64,000 nt of DNA. Origin: Pigmentiphaga sp. H8 (GTDB lineage: Bacteria > Pseudomonadota > Gammaproteobacteria > Burkholderiales > Burkholderiaceae_B). The notes beneath the pieces were generated by a model, which saw only the letters and a program-made list of their open reading frames with translations, ran no database searches and had not been told where the DNA came from. The position numbers were made by a program, and so were the translations under genes. Shown here one piece after another: positions 40,263 through 48,766 of this stretch (positions within the stretch are counted from its first letter, which is position 1; each line of letters starts with the position of its first letter). The stretch covers positions 4,650,001-4,714,000 of the forward strand of contig NZ_CP033966.1 of NCBI RefSeq assembly GCF_003854895.1. The letters are read 5' to 3'.

Positions 40263-41409
40263 GCGGCGCGGCGCGATCGAAGCTCACCCCGATGGGGTCG
40301 CCGCCGGCCGCCACAATGTCCAGCTGCTGCTTGAACATGCGCCGCAACAGGACCAGGCCGCGGTCCGAGGTCGCCAGGTTTTCCTCCGAATGCCAGGCGA
40401 TCACGCCCTGGCTGACCTGAGCCTCGTAGTCGCCCGGCATGCGCTGGTGCTCCGCCTCGGTCAGTTCCTCCCAGAGCTTGCCGTTCATGCGCGAGCGCGA
40501 ACGCGCGATGTCGCCTTCGCGGCGCACCCGGCCCGCCGTGTAGATCCGGAAGCTGGTGTCGTCGATGGGCAGCACCCAGCCCAGCGACTCCACGGTGCCG
40601 TAGTAGGCCAGCCGGGGGCTGGGTATCACCCGCAGGGTGGGCAGCGCGGCCTCGCCCACGCGGCGCAGCGTCTTGCCGTCGTCCAGCCGCCGCACCGCCG
40701 TGGCGCTGACGCCCGCGTCCGTGTAGTCGAACGTGACTTCGGGCATCACGCCCATCTGCGGCACGAACTGCGTGCCGCTGAAGCTCGAATGCAGGATCGC
40801 GACGTGGAAGGGATCGACCACGTTCTCGAAATGCTGGAGCCAGTTGCACGGGATGATTGGCGGCCCGCCCCCGCCTATGCTCTGGTCGTTGGCCTCGATG
40901 AACTCGCCTTCGGCCAGGTCTTCCAGCGCGGCGTAGCGCGGCAGGACCGGCTTCCTGCCCGGCGGGCCCATGTAGGCGAAGATCAGGCCGTAGCGCTCCT
41001 CCACGGGGTACCAGGGCTGGCGGATGCGGTCGCGCGACAGGCCGCCTTGCGGCTCGCAGGGCTGGTCGGTGCAATGGCCTTGCACGTCGAACAGCCAGCC
41101 GTGGTAGCAGCAGCGTATGCCGCCGTCCTCGACACGGCCGTAGTACAGCGAGGTGCCGCGGTGGGCGCAGTGCGGATACAGCAGGCCGGGCCGTCCCTGG
41201 CCGTCGCGGAACAGGATCAGGTCCTCGCCCAGCGCGCGCACCTGGCGCGGCACTTCGCTCGCGTCGGCCGACACGCCGATGGGATGCCAGTAGCGGCGCA
41301 GCAGTTCACCCATGGGCGTGCCGCGTCCGACCTGCGTCAGCGTGGCGTTGTAAGTGGCGGGCTTGCGCTCGTACGCGGTGCCGGCATCCGGCGATGTCGT
41401 GGTCGTCAT
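40228..41409 (-). CDS. Rieske non-haem iron oxygenase (phthalate 4,5-dioxygenase-like)
   Basis: A 393-residue oxygenase component. The [2Fe-2S] Rieske ligands are Cys81, His83 (CAHRG), Cys100 and His103 (CCYHGW). The mononuclear iron site lies in NWLQHFENVVDPFHVAILH. The overall pattern (RYWHPIGV near the N-terminus) is that of phthalate dioxygenase-type single-component oxygenases, which need a separate reductase. None is encoded nearby. It lies 25 bases downstream of a Bug receptor gene in one operon. Likely substrates are aromatic acids or ethers; not determinable here. Confidence 0.92.
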   Translation of the reverse strand: MTTTTSPDAGTAYERKPATYNATLTQVGRGTPMGELLRRYWHPIGVSADASEVPRQVRALGEDLILFRDGQGRPGLLYPHCAHRGTSLYYGRVEDGGIRCCYHGWLFDVQGHCTDQPCEPQGGLSRDRIRQPWYPVEERYGLIFAYMGPPGRKPVLPRYAALEDLAEGEFIEANDQSIGGGGPPIIPCNWLQHFENVVDPFHVAILHSSFSGTQFVPQMGVMPEVTFDYTDAGVSATAVRRLDDGKTLRRVGEAALPTLRVIPSPRLAYYGTVESLGWVLPIDDTSFRIYTAGRVRREGDIARSRSRMNGKLWEELTEAEHQRMPGDYEAQVSQGVIAWHSEENLATSDRGLVLLRRMFKQQLDIVAAGGDPIGVSFDRAAPPIVFAAGNFLE

Positions 41410-41434
41410 GTTTCCTCGTCCTCGTGTCCTGGGT

Positions 41435-42457
41435 TCAGTTCTTCAGCGTCACCCCGGCGGCGTCCACCAGTCGCTTGAAGCGGGCGTAGTCCGCGCGGGC
41501 ATTGGCCGTGAATTCGTCGGGCCGGTTGGCCACCGGCTGGAATCCGATATCGACGATGCGGGTGCGCACCTCGTCCGTGCGGGTGGCCGCCTGCAGGCTG
41601 GCCACGAGCTTGTCGCGCACCGCGGACGGAATGCCGGCGGGCGCATAGGCGCCTATCCATCCTTCGAGTTCGAAGCCCTTGAAGCCCTGTTCCAGGAACG
41701 TGGGCACGGCCGCGAGTATGGGCGCGCGCTGGCGCCCCGGTACGCCCAGGACCTTCATCTTTCCCGCCTGCGACATGTTGCGGGCGGTGCCCGGATTGGC
41801 CCATGCCAGGTCCAGCCGCCCCGCCTCCATGTCCTGATGGGCGATGGATTCGGTCTTGTAGGGCACGTGTATCAGGCCGGGTATGGCTTCGCGCCTGAGC
41901 AGTTCGCCGAACAGATGGGCGATCGTGCCCGCGCCCCAGGTGCCGTAGGTCAGGCTGGGATGCTTCCTGGCGTAGTCCGCCAGCTCGGCCAGGTTCGAGT
42001 ACGGCGCCGAGGCGGCGGCCACCAGCACCGGGCCGGAGCCGATGGCGAGCTGGGACAGCGGCTGGAAATCCCGGGCCGCGTCGTAGGGCAGCTTGTCGTG
42101 GAGAATGGGATTGTTGATGTGCGTGGTCTGCAGGGTGACGAGCAGCGTGTAGCCATCCGGCGGCGCCTTGGCGACCGCGTCCGCGGCCAGGATGCCGCTG
42201 GCCCCCGGCTTGGGGTCGACCACCACGGGCTGCCCCCAGGCCAGCCGCAGTTGTTCGGCATAGGCCCGGGCCAGCAGGTCGATCGGGCTGCCGCCCGGTC
42301 CGTAGGGAATGATGCGCACCGGGCGCGAGGGAAAGCCGCCGGCGCCCGCTGGCTGGGCATGGACGGCGCCGGCCGCGAACCAGGCCAGCGACGCGGCGGC
42401 GAACCCCCGCGCGGCAATGCGGACGTGGGCGTGCCACGCACGGCGGATACAGGACAT
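41435..42457 (-). CDS. Bug family tricarboxylate-type substrate-binding protein
   Basis: A 340-residue periplasmic receptor with a long signal sequence (about residues 1-35, ending GAVHAQ). Bug features are FPSRPVRIIPYGPGGSPID, VDPKPGASGILAADAVAKAP and a C-terminal QRLV-type helix region. It is transcribed ahead of the Rieske oxygenase gene and divergent from a MarR regulator. It probably presents the oxygenase substrate to an unlinked permease or acts as a sensor. Confidence 0.92.
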   Translation of the reverse strand: MSCIRRAWHAHVRIAARGFAAASLAWFAAGAVHAQPAGAGGFPSRPVRIIPYGPGGSPIDLLARAYAEQLRLAWGQPVVVDPKPGASGILAADAVAKAPPDGYTLLVTLQTTHINNPILHDKLPYDAARDFQPLSQLAIGSGPVLVAAASAPYSNLAELADYARKHPSLTYGTWGAGTIAHLFGELLRREAIPGLIHVPYKTESIAHQDMEAGRLDLAWANPGTARNMSQAGKMKVLGVPGRQRAPILAAVPTFLEQGFKGFELEGWIGAYAPAGIPSAVRDKLVASLQAATRTDEVRTRIVDIGFQPVANRPDEFTANARADYARFKRLVDAAGVTLKN

Positions 42458-42515
42458 GGTCGTCTCCTCGGGGCCTGGAGCGCGATGGATACGCCGCGGC
42501 CCTTTATATGCTTTA

Positions 42516-42548
42516 GCAACGATATTAAAATTAACGGCATATCATTGC
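42516..42548. promoter_or_regulatory. Inverted repeat operator between Bug and MarR genes
   Basis: Arms GCAACGATAT (42516-42525) and ATATCATTGC (42539-42548) pair at 9 of 10 positions around a 13-base AT-rich centre, in the divergent promoter. A second dyad TTGCAT/ATGCAA (42545-42550, 42561-42566) adjoins it. Spacing and symmetry suit a MarR dimer; the adjacent MarR gene is the likely binder. Confidence 0.5.
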
Positions 42549-42626
42549 ATTGTCAACGACATGCAAAATCGCCCCGCCGCGCGCGGCCACCCCCTATCAT
42601 TGGCGTTTCGCCTTTCCGTCCCCTCC

Positions 42627-43226
42627 ATGCCCGCCGCCAAGAAGAAGCTCGCATCCTTCAAGACCCTGCCGGCATTCCAGCTCGAGATGCTGGCCGCGCT
42701 CGTGGCCAGCCGCAACGAATTGCGGCACCAGCGCCGCTTCGGCCTGCGCAGCGTCGAGTGCCATGTCCTGGGCATCGTCGGGGCGCAGGCGCCCATTTCG
42801 CTGCGCCGTCTGTGCGCCGAACTCGGACTGGACAAGAGCCACGGCAGCCGTCTGGTCGCCAGGTTGGAAGAACGCGGGCTGCTCGAACGCTGCGACGATC
42901 CCGCCGACAAGCGTTCGTTCTATCTTCTCCTGACGCCGCAGGGTGCGGACATGCACGCGCGCATCCACGCCGACGCGGTCGAGCGCAACGCCGAATGGCT
43001 GGACGGGCTGCCCTCCGCCCGGCGCGGCGTATTCCTCGAATGCGTCGCGCAATTGACCGCGCATTCCCAGGCCATGCTGGCGCGGGAGGAAGCCGCCTCG
43101 GGGCAGCCGGCGGCCCCGCGCCAGGAGGCCGGGGACGGCATCGAGACCCGCGGGCTCCTGCTGGTCGAACGGGCGAAGCTGCAGCAGTTGCACGAGCAGC
43201 TGGCGGCGCTGCTGGCCCGCGGATAG
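42627..43226 (+). CDS. MarR family transcriptional regulator
   Basis: A 199-residue winged-helix regulator. The DNA-binding part includes LRRLCAELGLDKSHGSRLVARLEERGLLER-like helices (about residues 55-85) and a wing with DPADKRSFYLLLTPQG. The C-terminal 50 residues are an extra helical tail. An in-frame ATG at 42561 exists but lies inside a dyad, so 42627 is preferred. It is divergent from the Bug-Rieske operon and probably represses it until the aromatic substrate binds. Confidence 0.85.
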   Translation: MPAAKKKLASFKTLPAFQLEMLAALVASRNELRHQRRFGLRSVECHVLGIVGAQAPISLRRLCAELGLDKSHGSRLVARLEERGLLERCDDPADKRSFYLLLTPQGADMHARIHADAVERNAEWLDGLPSARRGVFLECVAQLTAHSQAMLAREEAASGQPAAPRQEAGDGIETRGLLLVERAKLQQLHEQLAALLARG

Positions 43227-43246
43227 GCGGGCCAGCAGCGCCGCGC

Positions 43247-43287
43247 GCATTTCGCCGGTAAATGCCGGGTATTTACGCTATTCGTTA
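43247..43287 (+). promoter_or_regulatory. Shared regulatory element, copy 1 (upstream of orphan SBP gene)
   Basis: A 19-base dyad GCATTT-N7-AAATGC (43247-43265) runs into a block that begins AATGCCGGGTATTT and ends CTATTCGTTA at 43287. The same 41-base arrangement recurs at 45530-45570 before the Rieske gene, with 31 of 41 identities and 24 of 27 in the right-hand block. It sits 101 bases before the chosen SBP start. It is probably bound by the LysR protein encoded between the two copies. Confidence 0.65.
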
Positions 43288-43387
43288 GATTCCGCCCGGA
43301 CCCCGGTGATACCGTCTCCTGGCCAGTGTCCCGCCACGCGGGCCCTGGAAGAACGGCCGCGAGCCGCCCAGAACGATGGAGACGATG

Positions 43388-44557
43388 ATGCCCCTGAAAG
43401 CCCTTCCGGCCGCCGCGCTGCTGGCCGCCGCCTGTACCCTGCCCGCCTTCGCCCAGACGCCCGTCAGGATCGGGTTCCTGGGCGAATTCTCCGGCCCCCA
43501 GGCCGGCCTCGGCCAGGACATGTACGACGGCTTCATGCTGGGCATCCGGCAGGCCGGCGGCAAGCTGGGCGGCGTCCCCGTGGAAGTGCTGCGGGAAGAC
43601 ACGCAGCTCAAGCCCGACGTGGCGGTCCAGGTCGCGCGCAAGCTGATCGAGAAGGAGAAGGTGCCCATCATCGCCGGCATCACGTTCTCGAACATCATGA
43701 TGTCGGTACAGCCGCTGGCCACGCGGCGCGAAGTCTTCGTCATCGGCACCAACGCCGGGCCTTCGCCGATCGCCGGCGACAAGTGCTCGCCCTACCAGTT
43801 CATCGTGTCGCGCCAGGGCGACCAGCAGGCCGAGGTGCTGGGCAAGTACGCGACCCAGCGGGGCTACCAGCGCGTCGTGATGATGGCGCCCAACTACCAG
43901 GCGGGCAAGGACGTGCTGGCCGGCTTCCGGCGCTACTTCAAGAACGAGGTCGTGGAAGAGATCCATACGCCGCTCGACCAGTTCGACTTCTCGGCCGAGC
44001 TGTCGCGCGTCGCCGCCCACAAGCCCGACGCGGTCTTCGCGTTCTACCCCGGCAGCCCCGGCGTGAACTTCGTCCGCCAGTACCGCCAGCTGGGGCTGGC
44101 CGAGCGCACCCCGCTGATGTCCGTCGCGGTGGTCGACGGCGTGTCGCTGCCCGCGCTACGCGAGGCAGCGCTGGGCGTGCTGCTGGGCAGCACCTGGGGC
44201 CCCGACCTGCCGGCCGAGGCGAACCGCCGCTTCGTATCCGCCTTCGAGGCCGCCTATGGCCGCACCCCGTCGGAATACGCCGCCACCAGCTACGACGCGG
44301 CCCGGCTGCTGGACGCGGCGATCGGCGCGGTCAAGGGCAACGTCGCGGACAAGCCCGCCTTCATGGCGGCGCTGAAGGCCGCCCGCTTCGACTCGGTGCG
44401 CGGCAACTTCAAGTTCGGCAACAACCACTTCCCCATCCAGGACCTGCACGTGTTCCAGGTCGTGCGCGACGGCGAGAACCAGGTCGCCCTCAAGACGGTG
44501 GAAACCCCGATGAAGGGCGTCCAGGACGCCTACCACGATGGATGTACCATGCGTTGA
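43388..44557 (+). CDS. ABC-type branched-chain amino acid family substrate-binding protein (orphan)
   Basis: A 389-residue periplasmic type I binding protein with a signal peptide (residues 1-22, ending PAFAQ). The mature start is VRIGFLGEFSGPQAGLGQD. The ligand-binding lobes contain VIGTNAGPSPIAGDKCSPYQ and APNYQAGKDVLAGFRRYF. This Leu/Ile/Val-like family also binds aromatic acids. No permease or ATPase gene is linked. Three clustered ATGs (43376, 43385, 43388) compete; GGAG at 43378-43381 favours 43388. Same strand as a LysR and a Rieske gene downstream. Confidence 0.92.
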   Translation: MPLKALPAAALLAAACTLPAFAQTPVRIGFLGEFSGPQAGLGQDMYDGFMLGIRQAGGKLGGVPVEVLREDTQLKPDVAVQVARKLIEKEKVPIIAGITFSNIMMSVQPLATRREVFVIGTNAGPSPIAGDKCSPYQFIVSRQGDQQAEVLGKYATQRGYQRVVMMAPNYQAGKDVLAGFRRYFKNEVVEEIHTPLDQFDFSAELSRVAAHKPDAVFAFYPGSPGVNFVRQYRQLGLAERTPLMSVAVVDGVSLPALREAALGVLLGSTWGPDLPAEANRRFVSAFEAAYGRTPSEYAATSYDAARLLDAAIGAVKGNVADKPAFMAALKAARFDSVRGNFKFGNNHFPIQDLHVFQVVRDGENQVALKTVETPMKGVQDAYHDGCTMR

Positions 44558-44590
44558 CGGCGGGCATGCCCTGAAGGCAGCCGCCGGGCC

Positions 44591-45523
44591 ATGAACCTGA
44601 ACACACTGGACCTGAACCTGCTGCTGGTCTTCGACGCGGTGCTGCGCACCGGCAGCACCACCCTGGCCGGCGAAGAGCTGGGCCTGACGCAGTCGGCGGT
44701 CAGCAACGGACTGCGCCGGCTGCGGGCCGCCTTCGACGATCCCTTGTTCATCAAGACGCCGCAGGGCATGAGCCCGACGCCGATGGCCGAACGCCTGGCG
44801 CCGTCCCTGCGGGAGGGCCTGGACAGGATCCGGCAGGCCATCGACGACCGCGAGGACTTCCTGCCGGCCGCGTCGCAGCGCCAGTACGTCCTGTACGCCA
44901 GCGACACCGGCCAGCGCGTCTTCCTGCCCCGCCTGCTGGGGCGGCTGCGGCGCGAGGCCCCGGGCGTACAGCTCGTCACCCTGCAGGCCTCGCCCCGCGA
45001 CGCGCCGCGGCTGATGGCGGCGGGCGAGATCGATCTCGCGCTGGGATTCTTCCTGCATTTCCAGGCGGGCTTCTACCGCCAGAAGCTGTTCAGCGATCAC
45101 TACGTCTGCATGGCGGCGGCCGACCACCCCGCCATACGGGGCCCGATGACGCTGGCGCAATACATGCATGCGCCGCACGTGGTGTACCGCCCGGCCGTGG
45201 GCAGCCACGCGTTCTTCGAGGACGTCATCGACAAGCTGTTCTCCGAACACAACCTGCGCCGCCAGGTGGTGCTGCAGGTCACCCATGGCCTGGGCCTACC
45301 GGAGATCATCGCCGGCACCGACATGCTGGTGGCCGTTCCCGCCAGCCTGGCGCAGGCCTGCGCGGGCAGCCCCGGCGTGCGCTTCCTGCCGCTGCCGTTC
45401 GACGCGCCGCTGGTGGACATCACGCAGCAGTGGCACGAACGCTTCCACCGCGACCTGGGCCACGCCTGGCTGCGCCGCACCATCGCCGACCTGTTCCAGG
45501 ACGGCGGCGCCGCGCCTGCGTAA
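44591..45523 (+). CDS. LysR family transcriptional regulator
   Basis: A 310-residue LysR of the NodD-like branch: NTLDLNLLLVFDAVLRTGS, then GEELGLTQSAVSNGLRRL in the helix-turn-helix. The effector domain contains RQYVLYASDTGQRVFLPRL and FLPLPFDAPLVDITQQWHE. It is unusually placed between the SBP and Rieske genes, all on the plus strand. The same DNA element precedes both flanking genes, which makes this protein the best candidate to bind it. Confidence 0.91.
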   Translation: MNLNTLDLNLLLVFDAVLRTGSTTLAGEELGLTQSAVSNGLRRLRAAFDDPLFIKTPQGMSPTPMAERLAPSLREGLDRIRQAIDDREDFLPAASQRQYVLYASDTGQRVFLPRLLGRLRREAPGVQLVTLQASPRDAPRLMAAGEIDLALGFFLHFQAGFYRQKLFSDHYVCMAAADHPAIRGPMTLAQYMHAPHVVYRPAVGSHAFFEDVIDKLFSEHNLRRQVVLQVTHGLGLPEIIAGTDMLVAVPASLAQACAGSPGVRFLPLPFDAPLVDITQQWHERFHRDLGHAWLRRTIADLFQDGGAAPA

Positions 45524-45529
45524 GCGCCG

Positions 45530-45570
45530 GCATTTGCAGCGGGAATGCCGGGTATTTCCACTATTCGTTG
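45530..45570 (+). promoter_or_regulatory. Shared regulatory element, copy 2 (upstream of Rieske gene)
   Basis: GCATTT-N7-GAATGC dyad (45530-45548) followed by the same block as copy 1, with changes at three positions in 45544-45570. The element lies 7 bases after the LysR stop and 60 bases before the Rieske start. An additional pair CCGGCATT/AATGCCGG (45527-45534, 45544-45551) strengthens the dyad. The likely function is coordinated induction of both genes. Confidence 0.65.
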
Positions 45571-45629
45571 GCCGCGGCGGCGGCGCGCCGGTAGCGTGAT
45601 GGCTTTCCCCCGTTCACGGAAACACCGCC

Positions 45630-46691
45630 ATGTCCGCGCCGTCCACTTCGCCCCTCATCCGTAACGCCTGGTATGCCGCCGCCACCTCGGCCGAGGTCGG
45701 CCGCACCCTGCTGGGACGCCATCTGCTGGGCACGCCCGTCGTGCTGTACCGGACCGAGGCGGGCGAGCCCGTCGCCCTGCTCGATGCCTGCGCGCACCGG
45801 CAATTTCCCCTGTCGCGCAGCGCCCTGGTCGGCGACGACATCCGCTGCGGCTACCACGGCTTCACGTTCGCCAGCAGCGGCGAGTGCGTCCACATCCCCT
45901 CGTCCCCGCGCATTCCGCGCGACGCGCGCGTCCAGCGCTTTCCCCTGGCCGAACGCCACGACATGCTGTGGATATGGCCGGGCGATCCCGCGCTTGCCGA
46001 CCCCGCGCTCATACCCGACTGTCCATGGCTGGACGGCTCGGCCAAGGTCTCGTACTACGCCCACCTGCGCGCGCACTACCAATTGCTGATCGAGAACCTG
46101 CTGGATTTCTCGCACGTGCCCTACGTCCATCACGATCAGCAGGGACACCCGGAACTGGCCCGCGTCATCCCCCGCGCGCGCGAGCACGGCGACACGGTGG
46201 TCAGCACGCGCATCATGCGCGAATCCAGCACGCCGCCGCTGTGGTCGGACGTGATGGGACTGCCGCTGGGCGCGCCCATGGACCATGACCAGCGCTTCGA
46301 ATTCCGGGCGCCTTCCGCCGTCTGCATCCGCCAGGCCGTCTGGGCCTCGCAGGTCCCGGAGCAACGCTATCCCTTCTCGACCACCCATTTCATGACACCC
46401 GACGGCTGCGGCGCCACACATTACTGGTCGTGGGTGTCCCTGGAATGGGAAGGCGTGGATCCGGCCACGCTCGAACGCATGGACCGCGGCGCGCGGGAAG
46501 TGGCGGACCAGGACGTGATCGCGCTGGAAGCGCAGCAGGCCTTGCACGACCACCTGCGGGACGGCGCGGTGGTCCACGGGGCCGTCAGCGTGCCCTTCGA
46601 TGCCGGATCGCTGCTGACGCGCCAGGTGCTGGCGCGCATGGCGGAGCGGGAACGCGAGGCGGCGCGCGAACCGCGCACGGCCGCCTCCTGA
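45630..46691 (+). CDS. Rieske oxygenase (vanillate O-demethylase oxygenase-like)
   Basis: A 353-residue VanA-type oxygenase. Rieske ligands are Cys54, His56, Cys73 and His76 (CAHRQFPLSR and CGYHGFTF). The mononuclear iron site lies in ENLLDFSHVPYVHHDQQGHP. VanA-like enzymes demethylate methoxylated aromatic acids or hydroxylate related rings and need a VanB reductase, which is not encoded here. The gene is preceded by the shared regulatory element and belongs with the orphan SBP at 43388. Confidence 0.9.
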   Translation: MSAPSTSPLIRNAWYAAATSAEVGRTLLGRHLLGTPVVLYRTEAGEPVALLDACAHRQFPLSRSALVGDDIRCGYHGFTFASSGECVHIPSSPRIPRDARVQRFPLAERHDMLWIWPGDPALADPALIPDCPWLDGSAKVSYYAHLRAHYQLLIENLLDFSHVPYVHHDQQGHPELARVIPRAREHGDTVVSTRIMRESSTPPLWSDVMGLPLGAPMDHDQRFEFRAPSAVCIRQAVWASQVPEQRYPFSTTHFMTPDGCGATHYWSWVSLEWEGVDPATLERMDRGAREVADQDVIALEAQQALHDHLRDGAVVHGAVSVPFDAGSLLTRQVLARMAEREREAAREPRTAAS

Positions 46692-46704
46692 CCCGACGCG
46701 GCGC

Positions 46705-47955
46705 CTACCGGGACGGCGCCGCGCCCATGACTTCGCCCGAGATCTGCACCCGCCGGACCTCGGACAGGTACATGATGATCAGCGACACCCAGACCACGCC
46801 GTAGAGCAGCATGAAGCAGCTCGAACGCACCTCCAGGAGATCGGCTAGGAAGCCGAACATGAGCGGCAGCAGAAAGCCGCCCAGGCCGCCGGCCAGCCCG
46901 ACGACGCCCGACACCAGCCCCATGTTCTCGGGGAAATCGTCCGCCACGTACTTGAAGGTGGATGCCATGCCGAATGCGAACACCATGCCCAGCACGAACA
47001 GCAGCGCGGTGAACAGCCACATCGGCAGGTAGATGTGCAGGTTCGCGGTGCCGTCCATGGTCTTGATCACCAGCGTGGTATCCGGATAGGACAGCAGGAA
47101 CAGGCAGACCCAGGCCACCCACAGGCACCACCAGGTCGTGTTGTGGGCGCCGAAACGGTCGGCCAGCACGCCGCCCACCGCGCGCAGCACCGAGCCGGGC
47201 AGCGAGAACCCGGCCGCCAGCCCCGCCGCCATGGCCAGCGACAGCCCGTACTCGGCCTTGAAGTACTGCGGGATCCACAGCGACAACGCCGTGAAGCCGC
47301 CGAAGGTGATCGAGTAGTACTGGCAGTACTTCCAGACCTTGGGGTTCCTGAGCACGGCCATCGACTCGCGCAAGCCCGCGCCCTTCTTGCCCGCGCCCGG
47401 ATCGGGCGCGGCGGCCAGCCAGAAGATCGCGGCGGTCGCCAGCAGGGCGACGGCATAGATCCGCGGCACCGTACGCCAGCCGTAGAGCTCCAGCAGCACC
47501 GGCGTCAGGAACAGGTTCACCGCGGCCCCGACCGTGCCGGCGCCGAAGAAGCCCATCGCGAAGCCACGCCGCTCGGGCGGGAAGAAGCGCGCGACATAGG
47601 GCGTGCCCACCGCGAACGAAGCGCCCACCAGGCCCAGGAACAGCCCGATGGCCAGGAACTGCCAGAGCTGCTGCGCATAGCTGACGAGATAGACCGGAAC
47701 CGCGCAGACCAGCAGCAGCACGGTCATGACGATGCGCCCGCCGAACCGGTCGGTCCATATTCCCAGCGGCAGGCGGAACACCGCGCCGGTCAGCACGGGC
47801 GTGGAGGTGAGCAGGCCGAAACGGAAGGCATCCAGGCTCAGTTCCTCGCGTATCTGTATGCCCAGCACGCCGAACATCATCCACACCACGAAACACACCA
47901 TGAAGGCCAGGGTGCTGGCATACAGCACCGAGTACGCCTTGAATGGAGTCGTCAT
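46705..47955 (-). CDS. narK: Nitrate/nitrite MFS transporter
   Basis: A 416-residue, 12-helix transporter of the nitrate/nitrite porter family. It shows FRLPLGIWTDRFGGR after helix 2, the nitrate signature region FGGFTALSLWIPQYFKAEYG near helix 7, and GGVLADRFGAHN after it. It imports nitrate and/or exchanges it for nitrite. GGGAG spaced well from ATG 47955 decides that start over an ATG two codons upstream. It is the last gene of the nar operon, 56 bases after the isomerase gene; narK is more often first. Confidence 0.94.
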   Translation of the reverse strand: MTTPFKAYSVLYASTLAFMVCFVVWMMFGVLGIQIREELSLDAFRFGLLTSTPVLTGAVFRLPLGIWTDRFGGRIVMTVLLLVCAVPVYLVSYAQQLWQFLAIGLFLGLVGASFAVGTPYVARFFPPERRGFAMGFFGAGTVGAAVNLFLTPVLLELYGWRTVPRIYAVALLATAAIFWLAAAPDPGAGKKGAGLRESMAVLRNPKVWKYCQYYSITFGGFTALSLWIPQYFKAEYGLSLAMAAGLAAGFSLPGSVLRAVGGVLADRFGAHNTTWWCLWVAWVCLFLLSYPDTTLVIKTMDGTANLHIYLPMWLFTALLFVLGMVFAFGMASTFKYVADDFPENMGLVSGVVGLAGGLGGFLLPLMFGFLADLLEVRSSCFMLLYGVVWVSLIIMYLSEVRRVQISGEVMGAAPSR

Positions 47956-48011
47956 GAGCATTCTCCCGATCGACGGCCCGCCCCGTCCGGCGCCTGCGTT
48001 CGCACCACGCG

Positions 48012-48755
48012 CTATTGCAGCAGCGGCGAATCCGCCCCCTGCATGTCCAACCCCTTGATGTCGGCCTGGCCCACGAGCCATTGCAGGTACTGGTGGGTGG
48101 CGCGGCGCAGGCTGGCGGCCTGCAGCCACTCGGCGATGCGCGCGTGGGCGTCCTCGAAAGCCAGCGTGCGGCCCGGGTCCCGGGCGCCGGTACGGACGAT
48201 GTGGAAACCGTACCGGGTCTCGACCAGCCGCTCGCGCAGCGTATGCGCCGGCATGGCGAATACCTCGGCCTCGAACTCCGGCACCGTTTCGCCGCGCCGT
48301 ATCGTGCCCAGCCCGCCGCCGGCCACGGCCGAGGGACAGTTGGAATATTGCCGCGCCATGTCGGCGAAGGCCGCCGGGCCTGCCTGCGCCAGGGCCTGCA
48401 GGATCTCGCCGGCCCGATGGCGCAGCACGGGCGCGCGGATGCGCGGCGTCAGCTGGAACAGGATGTGTTCGACCTCGACCCACGCATCGACCACGAAGCG
48501 CTCGCCGTGCATGTCGTAGTAACGGCGGCAGGCGGCCTCGTCGGCGCTGGGCGTGCGCACGTCCGCCGCCAGCACGGCCCGTACCGCCTCGTCGCCTTGC
48601 GTGCCGACGCCCAGCGCGCGGGCCCGCTGGACCAACAGTTCCCGCAGCACCAGTTCCTGCGCGGCGCTTTCCATGGGATCGACGGCCTCCTGGTGACGCC
48701 GGGCCTCCGACGCCAGCCGCGCCTCGTCGATGATGACGCCGTTGACCGATATCAT
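48012..48755 (-). CDS. Parvulin-type peptidyl-prolyl isomerase of the nar operon (NifM-like)
   Basis: A 247-residue protein without a signal peptide. Residues about 1-100 are a SurA/NifM-like helical chaperone region; about 105-215 are a parvulin domain (VEHILFQLTPR, GGGLGTIRRGETVPEFEAEV, YGFHIVRTG). Such genes sit in nar operons of several proteobacteria and are thought to help fold nitrate reductase. ATG 48755 is chosen because GAGGGGGG lies 5 bases upstream; ATG 48770 overlaps the narI stop. Confidence 0.87.
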   Translation of the reverse strand: MISVNGVIIDEARLASEARRHQEAVDPMESAAQELVLRELLVQRARALGVGTQGDEAVRAVLAADVRTPSADEAACRRYYDMHGERFVVDAWVEVEHILFQLTPRIRAPVLRHRAGEILQALAQAGPAAFADMARQYSNCPSAVAGGGLGTIRRGETVPEFEAEVFAMPAHTLRERLVETRYGFHIVRTGARDPGRTLAFEDAHARIAEWLQAASLRRATHQYLQWLVGQADIKGLDMQGADSPLLQ

Positions 48756-48766
48756 GCCGTCCCCCC

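Noticed and set aside
42309..42626. N-terminal extension of the MarR regulator from upstream in-frame starts
   Set aside because: The extended frame runs back through the divergent Bug gene start and across the operator dyads; 42627 begins where MarR-like sequence and normal codon use start.
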